Source: Prevotellaceae bacterium UBA1720
GTDB lineage: Bacteria; Bacteroidota; Bacteroidia; Bacteroidales; Bacteroidaceae
DNA: 17,502 nt
Assembly (NCBI GenBank): GCA_002317475.1
Contig: DCIS01000161.1
Span: forward strand, 1 to 17,502
Direction of reading: 5' to 3'
The translations under genes were made by a program, and so were the position numbers. The notes below the pieces were generated by a model. It saw nothing but the letters and a program-made list of their open reading frames with translations. It was not told the origin of the DNA and ran no database searches. Below, one piece after another: positions 1 to 6,881 of this stretch. The first letter of the stretch is position 1, and each line of letters begins with the position of its first letter.

Positions 1-708
1 AACAAGAACATCATGGATGTCATCCAGATGGGATTCACCCAGACGTGGGCCGTGGTCACTAACGCCTTCAATTTCCTGCAGGGACTTGTCACCTTCCTGC
101 TCATGCTCCTCTACCTCTTCTTCATCCTGATGGACTACGAACAGATAGCTGATGGCTTTATCCGCCTTGTACCTCACGGTCAGCGTGATCTTGCCTCCAA
201 TATCATCGAGGATGTCCAGAATGGCATGAACAACTACTTCCGCGGCCAGGCTCTCATTGCCTTCATCGTCGGCGTGCTCTTCAGCATAGGTTTCAGTATC
301 GTAGGTCTCCCCATGGCCGTGGGTCTGGGCATGTTTATCGGTGTACTCAATCTTGTACCTTATCTGCAGACTGTGGGCATCCTTCCCGCCACTCTCCTGG
401 TATTGCTGCGTTCTACCCAGACCGGTGAAAGCTTCTGGATACTCCTCCTTTACTGCTTCATCGTCTTCCTCATTGTGCAGGGCATCCAGGACATTGTCCT
501 CACCCCACGTATCATGGGCAAGGTTATGGGACTCAAACCTGCCGTCATCCTCCTCTCCCTCTCCGTCTGGGGCAGCCTCTTAGGCTTCATAGGCCTTATC
601 ATCGCCCTTCCCCTCACCACGCTGCTCATCTCCTATTACCAGCGATATTTGGTAAAAGACACCATTCCAGATGTCCCTTCAGAGGCAGAAAAACCTGCAG
701 AAACATAA
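1..708 (+). CDS. AI-2E/PerM family transporter, 3' part
   Basis: The reading frame is open from base 1, so the gene starts outside the window; the ATG at 13 is internal. The 235 visible residues are the C-terminal two thirds of a protein that is usually 340-380 residues long. Several long hydrophobic segments flank family-typical stretches: NYFRGQ, a glycine-rich GLGMFIGVLNLVPYLQ segment, and near the end LTPRIMGKVMGL followed by SLSVWGSLLGFIGLIIALPL. These are hallmarks of the AI-2E transporter family (PF01594, formerly UPF0118/DUF20) of inner-membrane proteins. Family members have been linked to autoinducer-2 export or Na+/H+ antiport, so the substrate here is unknown. The tail after the last membrane segment is short, polar and rich in Glu and Pro. 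It sits directly upstream of the tRNA-Lys promoter and shows no link to the fructan locus. Confidence 0.9.
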   Translation, partial: NKNIMDVIQMGFTQTWAVVTNAFNFLQGLVTFLLMLLYLFFILMDYEQIADGFIRLVPHGQRDLASNIIEDVQNGMNNYFRGQALIAFIVGVLFSIGFSIVGLPMAVGLGMFIGVLNLVPYLQTVGILPATLLVLLRSTQTGESFWILLLYCFIVFLIVQGIQDIVLTPRIMGKVMGLKPAVILLSLSVWGSLLGFIGLIIALPLTTLLISYYQRYLVKDTIPDVPSEAEKPAET

Positions 709-724
709 AAAACATCGAAAAAAC

Positions 725-755
725 TTTGTAGATAAATAAAAAGTGCGTACCTTTG
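725..755 (+). promoter_or_regulatory. Bacteroidetes-type promoter of tRNA-Lys
   Basis: TTTG at 725-728 and TACCTTTG at 748-755 are separated by exactly 19 bp. This matches the Bacteroidetes primary sigma factor consensus (-33 TTTG, -7 TAnnTTTG). A start site about 7 bp downstream would fall near 762, leaving a leader of about 27 nt before the mature tRNA. Confidence 0.8.
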
Positions 756-756
756 T

Positions 757-787
757 ACCCGCTAACAGCAAGTTAGCTCACTTGGTA
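757..787 (+). repeat. tRNA 5'-half-like relic before tRNA-Lys
   Basis: Bases 772-787 match the tRNA-Lys D-arm region 794-809 at 13 of 16 positions, in the same orientation. Bases 757-763 (ACCCGCT) are a perfect complement of 853-859, which includes the 3' acceptor strand of the tRNA; the true 5' acceptor strand pairs with two G-U wobbles. The block may be a broken tandem copy of a tRNA 5' half, or a scar of integration next to the tRNA. It is short, so chance similarity is possible. Confidence 0.35.
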
Positions 788-788
788 A

Positions 789-864
789 GACTCGCTAGCT
801 CAGTAGGTAGAGCACAACACTTTTAATGTTGGGGTCTTGGGTTCGAACCCCAAGCGGGTTACCA
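789..864 (+). tRNA. trnK: tRNA-Lys (anticodon UUU)
   Basis: The cloverleaf can be folded fully by hand. The acceptor is GACTCGC (789-795) with GCGGGTT (854-860). The D stem is GCTC/GAGC (798-801, 810-813). The anticodon stem is CAACA/TGTTG (815-819, 827-831), with loop CTTTTAA holding anticodon TTT at 822-824. The T stem is TTGGG/CCCAA with loop TTCGAAC (842-848). The discriminator is A861 and CCA is encoded at 862-864. The acceptor has two G-U pairs. It is flanked by its own promoter and terminator and lies 349 bp before an integrase, the usual setting of a tRNA-targeted integrative element. Confidence 0.97.
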
Positions 865-875
865 AAATAACTCTT

Positions 876-906
876 AAATGCTTCTCAGTCTCTGGGAAGC
901 ATTTTT
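876..906 (+). terminator. Rho-independent terminator after tRNA-Lys
   Basis: AAATGCTTCTCAG (876-888) pairs with CTGGGAAGCATTT (892-904) over 13 bp with one G-T pair and a 3-nt loop. A T run ends at 906. Confidence 0.85.
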
Positions 907-1021
907 ACATTCTAATCCCTTGCTTTTCAATTTGTTTCATTGTTAATAACTGTTATAACTAACAGATTATTAGCACATTACAATGCTATTATCCCTTGTG
1001 TTAAATAGTGTTTGTTAGCAT
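907..1021. other. AT-rich intergenic start of integrase upstream region
   Basis: This is the first part of the roughly 350-bp non-coding stretch between tRNA-Lys and the integrase. It is AT-rich with no credible gene. A short palindrome, CTGTTA-TAAC-TAACAG, lies at 950-965. Such small inverted repeats occur in the attachment regions of tyrosine-recombinase elements, but nothing here proves that role. Confidence 0.4.
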
Positions 1022-1052
1022 TTTGTAGTTTCAAAAAACGTTCTTACTTTTG
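1022..1052 (+). promoter_or_regulatory. Predicted integrase promoter
   Basis: TTTG at 1022-1025 and TACTTTTG at 1045-1052 are 19 bp apart, a full match to the Bacteroidetes promoter consensus. The predicted start near 1059 gives a leader of about 150 nt that contains the GTGGTAC repeats before the integrase ATG at 1213. Confidence 0.7.
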
Positions 1053-1081
1053 TACAGACAAAACGAAAAAGGCACTTGAAT

Positions 1082-1185
1082 GTACCACAGAAAATGAGCT
1101 CAAAATACCCCATTTTTTATCAAAATATGAGGATTTGTGGTACTTAAAAATGGCCATGTGGTACTTTTTTCGATTTTTGTGGTAC
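1082..1185 (+). repeat. GTGGTAC iteron cluster in integrase leader
   Basis: Three direct copies of GTGGTAC lie at 1137-1143, 1158-1164 and 1179-1185, exactly 21 bp apart (two helical turns). An inverted copy, GTACCAC, lies at 1082-1088, and a further direct copy sits inside the integrase gene at 1267-1273. The copies share flanks of the form tGTGGTACwt. Regular spacing right next to the integrase suggests arm-type recombinase sites or sites for autoregulation of the integrase; this is inference. Isolated GTGGTAC words also occur near 7139 and 11945, as expected by chance. Confidence 0.6.
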
Positions 1186-1212
1186 ATGTTAACTAATTGA
1201 TAATCAAGAGTA

Positions 1213-2340
1213 ATGGAAAAACCAATTGTAAGAGTCATCTTTGACAGAAGAAAGAAAGCCTCAAATGTGGTACAAGGTTCCGTAGAAATTGAGGTTTATT
1301 ATAATCGCGAAAGAGTGAGATTTTCAACAGGAGTCAATGTGTATAAGACTCAATGGGAAAACGGTATTATTATTGAACATCCCAATGCCCCACGCCTTAA
1401 CACTATCATTCGAGAGCATCTTGAGGATATGGAGGACAGAGTCCATACCATGGAGATGGAGGGTTTCATCAATCTCGGTTTCCTTAAATCGTCCAAACAA
1501 AGGAATCACATAGTGAAAAGCCAGACATTCCTAGAGTTCTTGAGGGAGAGAATCTATAAGAGATCTATCAGGGAGTCGACCAGAAAACAACAACTTATCG
1601 TCTACAACGTGTTGGTCAAATACGGGAAAATCGTACAGTTTGCCGATTTAAATCGTCCTAACATAATGGCTTTTGATGAATATCTGCATACCATAGGTAT
1701 AAAGCAAGTGACTATTCACACCTACCACAAACGTTTGAAGCCATATATCAAGGAGGCTATTTTGATGGGAATTATCAAAAAGAACCCTTATGACGGGATC
1801 CTTGTTTCTCGAGGAAAGGCAGAAACTATAAAGTTCTTGACCAAAGAGGAGCGTCAGAAAATTCAAGAACTTGATTTGACCGGTTATTATGACCAAGTGC
1901 GCGATCTTTTTATCTTTTCATCCTATACGGGATTGGCATTCTCGGATATGATCAAAGTGAAAAAAGAAGATTTCTTTATGGAAGACGGTGAGATGTTCAT
2001 AGAGGATACACGCGTGAAGTGTGCGACACGTTATAAGTTGATGATTTTACCTCCTGCCAAGACTATATTGGAAAAGTATGATTATAATCTGAACCTAATA
2101 AGTAATCAGAAGGCTAATGTCATTTTGAAATCAATAGGATTTCTTGCTGGAATAAAACACAACCTTACCATGCACATGGCCAGACATACCTTTGCTACAT
2201 GGGCCCTGTCAGAGGGTATCCCTATTGAAATTGTAAGTCGCATGTTGGCTCATACAAACATTACACAGACACAGGTTTATGCAAAAGTACTCCAGATTTC
2301 CGTAAACAAGGGATTCTCCTTCTTGAAGGAAAAATTGTAG
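1213..2340 (+). CDS. Tyrosine recombinase (integrase), Bacteroides type
   Basis: This is a 375-residue tyrosine site-specific recombinase. Residues 1-95 form an arm-binding-like N-terminal region, about 100-195 are the core-binding SAM-like domain, and about 205-370 are catalytic. Visible catalytic residues are H321 and R324 (HMAR), H347 (MLAH) and the nucleophile Y356 (TQTQVYAKV); K269 is the likely beta-hairpin lysine. The usual first arginine motif reads TGLAFSDM (239-246), without the Arg. Integrases of the CTnDOT/IntDOT group are known to lack it as well, so the enzyme may still be active. The predicted promoter at 1022-1052 and the 21-bp-spaced repeats lie directly upstream. Its place after tRNA-Lys implies integration at the tRNA 3' end. 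The gene is more AT-rich than the fructan genes to its right, consistent with separate origin. Frame and length look intact. Confidence 0.93.
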   Translation: MEKPIVRVIFDRRKKASNVVQGSVEIEVYYNRERVRFSTGVNVYKTQWENGIIIEHPNAPRLNTIIREHLEDMEDRVHTMEMEGFINLGFLKSSKQRNHIVKSQTFLEFLRERIYKRSIRESTRKQQLIVYNVLVKYGKIVQFADLNRPNIMAFDEYLHTIGIKQVTIHTYHKRLKPYIKEAILMGIIKKNPYDGILVSRGKAETIKFLTKEERQKIQELDLTGYYDQVRDLFIFSSYTGLAFSDMIKVKKEDFFMEDGEMFIEDTRVKCATRYKLMILPPAKTILEKYDYNLNLISNQKANVILKSIGFLAGIKHNLTMHMARHTFATWALSEGIPIEIVSRMLAHTNITQTQVYAKVLQISVNKGFSFLKEKL

Positions 2341-2366
2341 TTCTGAGAACAATTACCATATGACAG

Positions 2367-2408
2367 AATAGGGGGATAAATTGTGCTATTTCCCTCTATT
2401 TTGTTTTC
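2367..2408 (+). terminator. Possible terminator after integrase
   Basis: The segment AATAGGGGGATAAA (2367-2380) faces TATTTCCCTCTATT (2387-2400) as an imperfect inverted repeat, followed by a T-rich run (ttgtttt). It lies 27 bp after the integrase stop. Mismatches make it weaker than the other terminators in the window. Confidence 0.5.
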
Positions 2409-2432
2409 AACAAATTTACTGATGCCATTTAA

Positions 2433-2975
2433 ATCATCACTCAGACAACGGAATACGACATTCCTAAGTGTGCGGGTATGTCATTTACGACAGGACGCAA
2501 ACTGCACAGGATGCTAATGGTTCTTTCTGAAACAGTACCTCTCAAACCAGAATACACAAGTTTGGGCAATGCAATAAAAGTTAGCAGAAACGATGTACCT
2601 GACTATCTACTCTTCCTTGAAAAGGCTCAGATGATAGGTCAGTTACGTGATGAAACCGGTGGATTACGAGGACTTGGAAAAATCGAAAAGGTATATCTTG
2701 ACAACACAAACATCATGGCGGCTCTCGTTGGAGATAAAGCCGATACAGGTACAGTCAGAGAAACGTTCTTTTACAATCAAACTCGTGTCACTACAGATGT
2801 TATTGCTTCCAAAGAATCCGATTTCTTCATTGATGGATATACATTTGAGGTTGGAGGCAAAAGCAAGAAACGAAAACAGATTGCCAACCTTGATAAAGCC
2901 TTCATAGTCAAGGATGATATAGAGTATGCCACAGATGGTATTCTACCTCTTTGGACATTTGGTCTTATGTACTAA
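2433..2975 (+). pseudogene. AAA ATPase/DUF4143 protein, C-terminal remnant
   Basis: From memory of the family, the encoded protein matches the C-terminal part (DUF4143 region) of Bacteroidetes AAA_14-type ATPases. Recognisable parts are ATGRK-like FTTGRKLHRML, SRNDVPDYLLFLEKAQMIGQLRDE, GLGKIEKVYLDNTN, and the restriction-endonuclease-like tail with YTFEVGGKSKKRKQI and PLWTFGL. The frame stays open upstream of the ATG at 2478 back to a stop at 2430-2432, and the extra residues (TTEYDIPKCAG) still look like this family. The homology therefore begins without a start codon. The N-terminal P-loop ATPase domain, normally about 200 residues, is absent. I read it as a gene remnant trapped in the decayed element, though a short protein from ATG 2478 (165 residues) cannot be excluded. 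It converges with the fructokinase across a strong hairpin. Confidence 0.75.
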
Positions 2976-2976
2976 A

Positions 2977-3022
2977 AGGTAGAAAGGGGCTTTCCACCCG
3001 TGTGGTAGCCCCCTTCTTACCT
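2977..3022 (-). terminator. Terminator of the fructan operon
   Basis: A long hairpin has outer arms AGGTAGAAAGGGGCT (2977-2991) and AGCCCCCTTCTTACCT (3007-3022), and an inner stem CCAC/GTGG (2994-2997, 3002-3005) around a 4-nt loop. Read on the - strand, a TTTT run follows directly, so it should end the operon just after the fructokinase. It may also block the convergent + strand transcript. Confidence 0.85.
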
Positions 3023-3036
3023 ATGTGACTGATGCC

Positions 3037-3996
3037 TTATTCCCTTACCCGCTTGATGAGTTCTTCGGGGTACTGTGGCATGGCACCTGCCTGAGTGCAG
3101 ACGAAGGCAGAGACGTCAACACCAATCTTGTGCGCCTCGGGGATGGTCTTGCCAGCCAGGATTGCAGCACAGAACGAACCTGTGAACGAGTCACCCGCAC
3201 CAACAGTGTCGGCCACCTTGACCTTGGGTGTGGGCTGGAAGGAGAGACCTTCGGCATATTCAGTCTCACCAATAGAGTCAGTCTTGTATACCACATACGA
3301 ACCGAAGGCACCACAGGTCACGATGACCATCTGCAGTTCATACTCCTTGAGCAACTGGCGGGCGAAGTCCTCGAACTCGACGGGCTGCAAGAGGCGGTCG
3401 CCTACGTTCTCATCAACAAGGTTGAGCTGACCATCAAACATCTTGGCTACCTTAATAATCTCCTCGTCGTTGATCTTGAGTACGTTGCAACGCTTCAGAC
3501 TCTCTTCAATAATCTCCTTCGAGAACCACTCCTGACGTAGGTTGATGTCGAACACTTTTAGTGTGCCTAAAGCGGGCATAGTGTCGAGGAATCGCTGTAC
3601 GGTGGCACGGCTGACGGCAGTGCGCTGTGCCAGCGAACCAAAGCATACGGCACGGCTGTTCTTGGCAATCTCCTCGATCTCGGGGGTCCAGGGGATATTG
3701 TCGTATGCCACACCGAGGCAGATGTCGTACTGAGGAATGCCGTTGCCCGAGAGGGTTACCTGCACGGTACCGGTGGGGTAATCAACGGTTTCGAGATGCG
3801 TCTTGAGGTTGCGGTACGAGAGTTTCTCATACACGAGTTTGCCGTCTTCGTCATCACCGATAGCAGAGACTGCTATGCCGTTGAGTCTGAACTGGCTTAC
3901 GTGGTAAGCAAAATTTGCGGGTGCGCCACCCAGCTTCTTGCCATCGGGCAGGCAATCGAAAAGAATCTCACCGAGACCTACGATATAATCTTTCAT
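3037..3996 (-). CDS. PfkB-family fructokinase
   Basis: A 319-residue ribokinase/PfkB-family sugar kinase, predicted to phosphorylate cytoplasmic fructose with ATP. Visible motifs are the N-terminal GLGEILFDCLP start of the fold, GGAPAN (23-28) that contacts the sugar, NLR at 152-154, and the C-terminal TVGAGDSFTG signature with GAGD at 266-269, where D269 is the expected catalytic base. Length is normal. It is the last gene of the operon, 34 bp behind the permease, and is followed at once by the terminator at 2977-3022. Fructan loci of Bacteroides carry a comparable kinase beside a permease, which supports fructose as substrate; sugar specificity within PfkB kinases is otherwise hard to read from sequence. 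The start ATG (3994-3996) is directly preceded by a period-7 repeat. Confidence 0.93.
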   Translation of the reverse strand: MKDYIVGLGEILFDCLPDGKKLGGAPANFAYHVSQFRLNGIAVSAIGDDEDGKLVYEKLSYRNLKTHLETVDYPTGTVQVTLSGNGIPQYDICLGVAYDNIPWTPEIEEIAKNSRAVCFGSLAQRTAVSRATVQRFLDTMPALGTLKVFDINLRQEWFSKEIIEESLKRCNVLKINDEEIIKVAKMFDGQLNLVDENVGDRLLQPVEFEDFARQLLKEYELQMVIVTCGAFGSYVVYKTDSIGETEYAEGLSFQPTPKVKVADTVGAGDSFTGSFCAAILAGKTIPEAHKIGVDVSAFVCTQAGAMPQYPEELIKRVRE

Positions 3997-4024
3997 CTGA
4001 AATTGAAAATTGAAAGTTGAAAAT
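3997..4024. repeat. Period-7 tandem repeat, permease/kinase junction
   Basis: Four heptads read ctgaaat, tgaaaat, tgaaagt, tgaaaat on the + strand. They fill nearly the whole gap between the permease stop and the kinase start, so they occupy the ribosome-binding region of the kinase. Confidence 0.8.
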
Positions 4025-4030
4025 GGATAG

Positions 4031-5200
4031 TTAGTTTCTCAGTTTGGGGATGTAGCATGCAAGGTATGCTACTCCTACTGCCATGCAGAGGACTGCACCT
4101 ATCTGGCCACCCATAGCATCGGATGCCACACCCATGGCAGCAGGGAAGATGGTGCCACCCACCAGACCCATTATCATGAGACCTGAGACCTCATTCTGCT
4201 TCTCGGGCACTGCTTGCAGAGCATTTGCGAAGCACATCGAGAAGATGTTCGAGTTGCCGTAGCCTACCATGGCGAAAGCAGCCAGAAGCAAGGTCTTGTC
4301 CGTTCCGACGTACATCATGCCCATGGCCACAGCCATCAATACAACGGAGAAGAGGAAGAAGGTGCGTGTCTTGAGGTACTTGAGGATGATGCTACCGGTG
4401 AAGCAACCGATGGTGCGGCCGATGAAATAGACACTGGTGGCAAAGGCGGCATCGTTCAAGGTGAGCCCCAGACGCTCCATCAGGATCTTGGGAGCTGTGG
4501 TGTTGGTACCTACATCAATACCTACGTGGCATGCAATGCCGAGGAAGGAGAGAAGGACAACTGGAGTACCGAGTAGCTTGAATGCACCTGCGAACAGTGC
4601 TCCGAGACCTGCATTGGCGGTTACGGCCTTGGGTTCCTCAATCTCGATGGATGCGAGGACAGCTGTGGCAAGAATGCCGATGACAAGGAAAATGGCGAAC
4701 AGGATGCGCCAGTCGTAGCCACAGGTGGGGATGACGGCAGCTGCGCCCCAGGCTGCGATGAAGGGAGCGATGAACGAGGCAATGGCCTTGATGAACTGAC
4801 CGAACGTCAGTGTGCTGGCCAGATTGCCACCCTGCATAACACAGGTAACGAGGGGATTGAGCGATGTCTGCATGATAGCGTTACCGATGCCTAAGAGCGA
4901 GAAGGCTATGAGCATGATGGGCAGGTTGTTGCCGAAGAGGGGAAGCACCAGTGCCACGAGTGTGACATAGAGCGAGAGGAGCACCGTCTTCTTGCGTCCG
5001 ATCTTGTTCATCAGTACACCCGTAGGGATGCTGAACAGCACGAACCACAAAAAGACGAGCGAGGGAAGGAAGTTGGCTACCGAGTCGCTGAGCTGAAGGT
5101 CTTCCTTGACGTAGTTGCTTGCCACGCCCACGAGGTCAACAAAGCCCATGGCGAAGAAGCAGAACATTACTGAGATAATGGCATATTTGTTTGATTTCAT
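4031..5200 (-). CDS. FucP-like MFS sugar (fructose) permease
   Basis: A 389-residue inner-membrane protein with about 12 hydrophobic segments and an MFS layout. The loop between segments 2 and 3 carries the motif-A-like GVLMNKIGRKKT (61-72). QTSLNPL (111-117) in the fourth-segment region is typical of the FucP/GluP branch of sugar:H+ symporters. A long polar linker near residues 190-205 (EIEEPKAV) matches the central cytoplasmic loop. The neighbours, a fructokinase downstream and GH32 enzymes upstream, make fructose the best guess for cargo, moving it from periplasm to cytoplasm. The upstream gap of 91 bp contains a fourfold TTTTGAGG repeat (+ strand reading) directly before the ATG. No truncation is seen. 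Confidence 0.9.
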   Translation of the reverse strand: MKSNKYAIISVMFCFFAMGFVDLVGVASNYVKEDLQLSDSVANFLPSLVFLWFVLFSIPTGVLMNKIGRKKTVLLSLYVTLVALVLPLFGNNLPIMLIAFSLLGIGNAIMQTSLNPLVTCVMQGGNLASTLTFGQFIKAIASFIAPFIAAWGAAAVIPTCGYDWRILFAIFLVIGILATAVLASIEIEEPKAVTANAGLGALFAGAFKLLGTPVVLLSFLGIACHVGIDVGTNTTAPKILMERLGLTLNDAAFATSVYFIGRTIGCFTGSIILKYLKTRTFFLFSVVLMAVAMGMMYVGTDKTLLLAAFAMVGYGNSNIFSMCFANALQAVPEKQNEVSGLMIMGLVGGTIFPAAMGVASDAMGGQIGAVLCMAVGVAYLACYIPKLRN

Positions 5201-5204
5201 ATTT

Positions 5205-5236
5205 TTTTGAGGTTTTGAGGTTTTGAGGTTTTGAGG
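5205..5236. repeat. TTTTGAGG x4 tandem repeat
   Basis: Four perfect 8-bp copies (5205-5212, 5213-5220, 5221-5228, 5229-5236). On the coding strand they read CCTCAAAA, a few bases upstream of the permease ATG, and so form its translation initiation region. Perfect short tandem copies are prone to slippage. Confidence 0.9.
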
Positions 5237-5291
5237 GCGTTGCTGGATTTCTCCTGAAAGCGAAGCGACCTTATAACCTCATAACCTAATT

Positions 5292-6869
5292 CTAATACTG
5301 CATTACCTTTACGTTAGACACTTTGACTGACTTGCCTGCTTCTGTTGTGACAGCCCAGCAGTTCTTCTGCAGGTTACTGATACGTGCTGTGTAACAGCCC
5401 TCGCCGTTCACATACATTACCAGAATGCTGTTGTCCGTGTAGATATCAATATTCCATGTGTTGTCGGCAGGCACCGGATAGAAGTTGCCCACACCACCTG
5501 ACATGAAGTTGTAACTGATACCGTTGCCGGTGTAGTACTCTACGCGGCGCTGGTGCTTCTTGTCGCCATCCCAGTGTGGATTGTTGAACCACAGGCGTGT
5601 CCAGCTCTCACTGTCAGTGCCACGACCGAATGTTAGACCAAACCTGTCGTCAGCATTCTCAGTCTCTACCTTCAGTGAGATGTGGTTGTGGTAGCCTAGA
5701 CGACTGTAGAGAGTGTACTGCTCGCATACATCGCCGTTTGCGTTGTTGACAGTGCCCTCTACCATAACAGTAGCCACAGCAGCCTTGCTATACTTGGCAG
5801 CCATCGAAGGAACAGCAGTCAGGTAGAGAGTACCATCCTCGCGCTGCGCAACCTTGTGGCAAACCAGCGAGCCCGACCATGAAGGCTCCTCCTGATCGCT
5901 TGCCACGTGTGTGTCAACTGGGCACCAGCCCCAGATATAGCGGTCTGTCCCATTGCTGGCAGTCTTGCCTGCATAGAAGGCACGTGTGTCCAGATTACCT
6001 TCCTGGAAGTCCACAAACTGGGGACCATTGTTCATCTTCTGCTTCAGAGCCTCCCACGAGTCGGCCATATTATACTTCACCTTGCGGCTCCACGATGGAG
6101 TCTCGCTGTACACAATGTACCACTTGCCACCCATCTCAAACACATCAGGACACTCCAGCATACGGTCCCAGATCATCTTGACCTGACCCACCTTCTCCCA
6201 GTTCTTCATGTCCGCAGACTTGAACTCGGCAAAGCATGGATCACCGCCACTGAGAGGCTTTGTTGACACCAGCATGTGATATTCACCGTCCACTGTAAAG
6301 ATCTGTGGGTCACGGAAATCATAGCCAGAGAATCCATAGTCCACACCACGCAGTGTCCACTCGGTGTCACGTGTCCATGTCTTCTGGTCAGCCGAAGTGG
6401 CACGCATCACAACCTGACGGTACTTGCTGAAGCCACTCTCGGCTGTATAGTATATGTAGTACAGGCCGTCGGCCTGATTGTATTGGCAGCAACCTGTACC
6501 CAGAATAGCATCCTGCTGCTCGTCAAAGTCGCCAATGCTCAACCACTCACCCAGATTCTCATAGCTGCTGCCATCCTTTGTAGACAGAGCCCAATAGGGG
6601 TGGAAACGGTATGGACGGTTCGTGGTATACTCCTGCAGATACATCACCTTGAAGTCGCCAGCCTTTGGGTCATAGAAAGGCATTGGGTCACCCACAGTAC
6701 CAACCTGTGGCTTGTAGTATGTCTGGAACGCATCCTCGTCTACTGCAGCGAAAGAGGTGGTTGTTCCCTGCCAGTCCTTCTCTGGATCCGGACCGAAATT
6801 ATTGTCGCTGCATGCTGTCAGCACAAGGGCTGACAGCATCATAGCTGAATATATCATTGAATACTTCAT
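5292..6869 (-). CDS. GH32 fructan hydrolase, surface lipoprotein
   Basis: A 525-residue glycoside hydrolase family 32-like lipoprotein. The signal peptide ends in a lipobox, LVLTAC, with lipidated Cys20, followed by SDNNFGPD; surface export is likely but inferred. The five-bladed propeller domain spans about 50-350. The nucleophile block reads VGDPMPFYD (59-67) with D61, instead of the usual WMNDPNG. The transition-state Asp is in FRDPQ (185-189), and the acid/base Glu is E239 in ECPDVF. All three acidic residues are thus present. The C-terminal 170 residues look like a beta-sandwich and may correspond to DUF4975 (from memory). Only 12 bp separate it from the gene upstream. By analogy with the surface GH32 of Bacteroides levan loci it may be the endo-acting enzyme that makes oligosaccharides for SusCD, but levan versus inulin is undecided. 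Confidence 0.88.
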   Translation of the reverse strand: MKYSMIYSAMMLSALVLTACSDNNFGPDPEKDWQGTTTSFAAVDEDAFQTYYKPQVGTVGDPMPFYDPKAGDFKVMYLQEYTTNRPYRFHPYWALSTKDGSSYENLGEWLSIGDFDEQQDAILGTGCCQYNQADGLYYIYYTAESGFSKYRQVVMRATSADQKTWTRDTEWTLRGVDYGFSGYDFRDPQIFTVDGEYHMLVSTKPLSGGDPCFAEFKSADMKNWEKVGQVKMIWDRMLECPDVFEMGGKWYIVYSETPSWSRKVKYNMADSWEALKQKMNNGPQFVDFQEGNLDTRAFYAGKTASNGTDRYIWGWCPVDTHVASDQEEPSWSGSLVCHKVAQREDGTLYLTAVPSMAAKYSKAAVATVMVEGTVNNANGDVCEQYTLYSRLGYHNHISLKVETENADDRFGLTFGRGTDSESWTRLWFNNPHWDGDKKHQRRVEYYTGNGISYNFMSGGVGNFYPVPADNTWNIDIYTDNSILVMYVNGEGCYTARISNLQKNCWAVTTEAGKSVKVSNVKVMQY

Positions 6870-6881
6870 GTTCTTAGGATT

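Noticed and set aside
1082..1185. Possible CRISPR-like array
   Set aside because: The repeat is only 7 bp with 14-bp gaps and no cas genes; this is iteron spacing, not a CRISPR.
1012..1200. Short + strand open frame in the integrase leader
   Set aside because: It overlaps the predicted promoter and the 21-bp-spaced repeats, and its protein is low-quality and AT-driven.
2976..3036. Right attachment site (copy of the tRNA 3' end) at the end of the integrase region
   Set aside because: I found no match to the T-arm and acceptor sequence there; the symmetry present is explained by the terminator hairpin.
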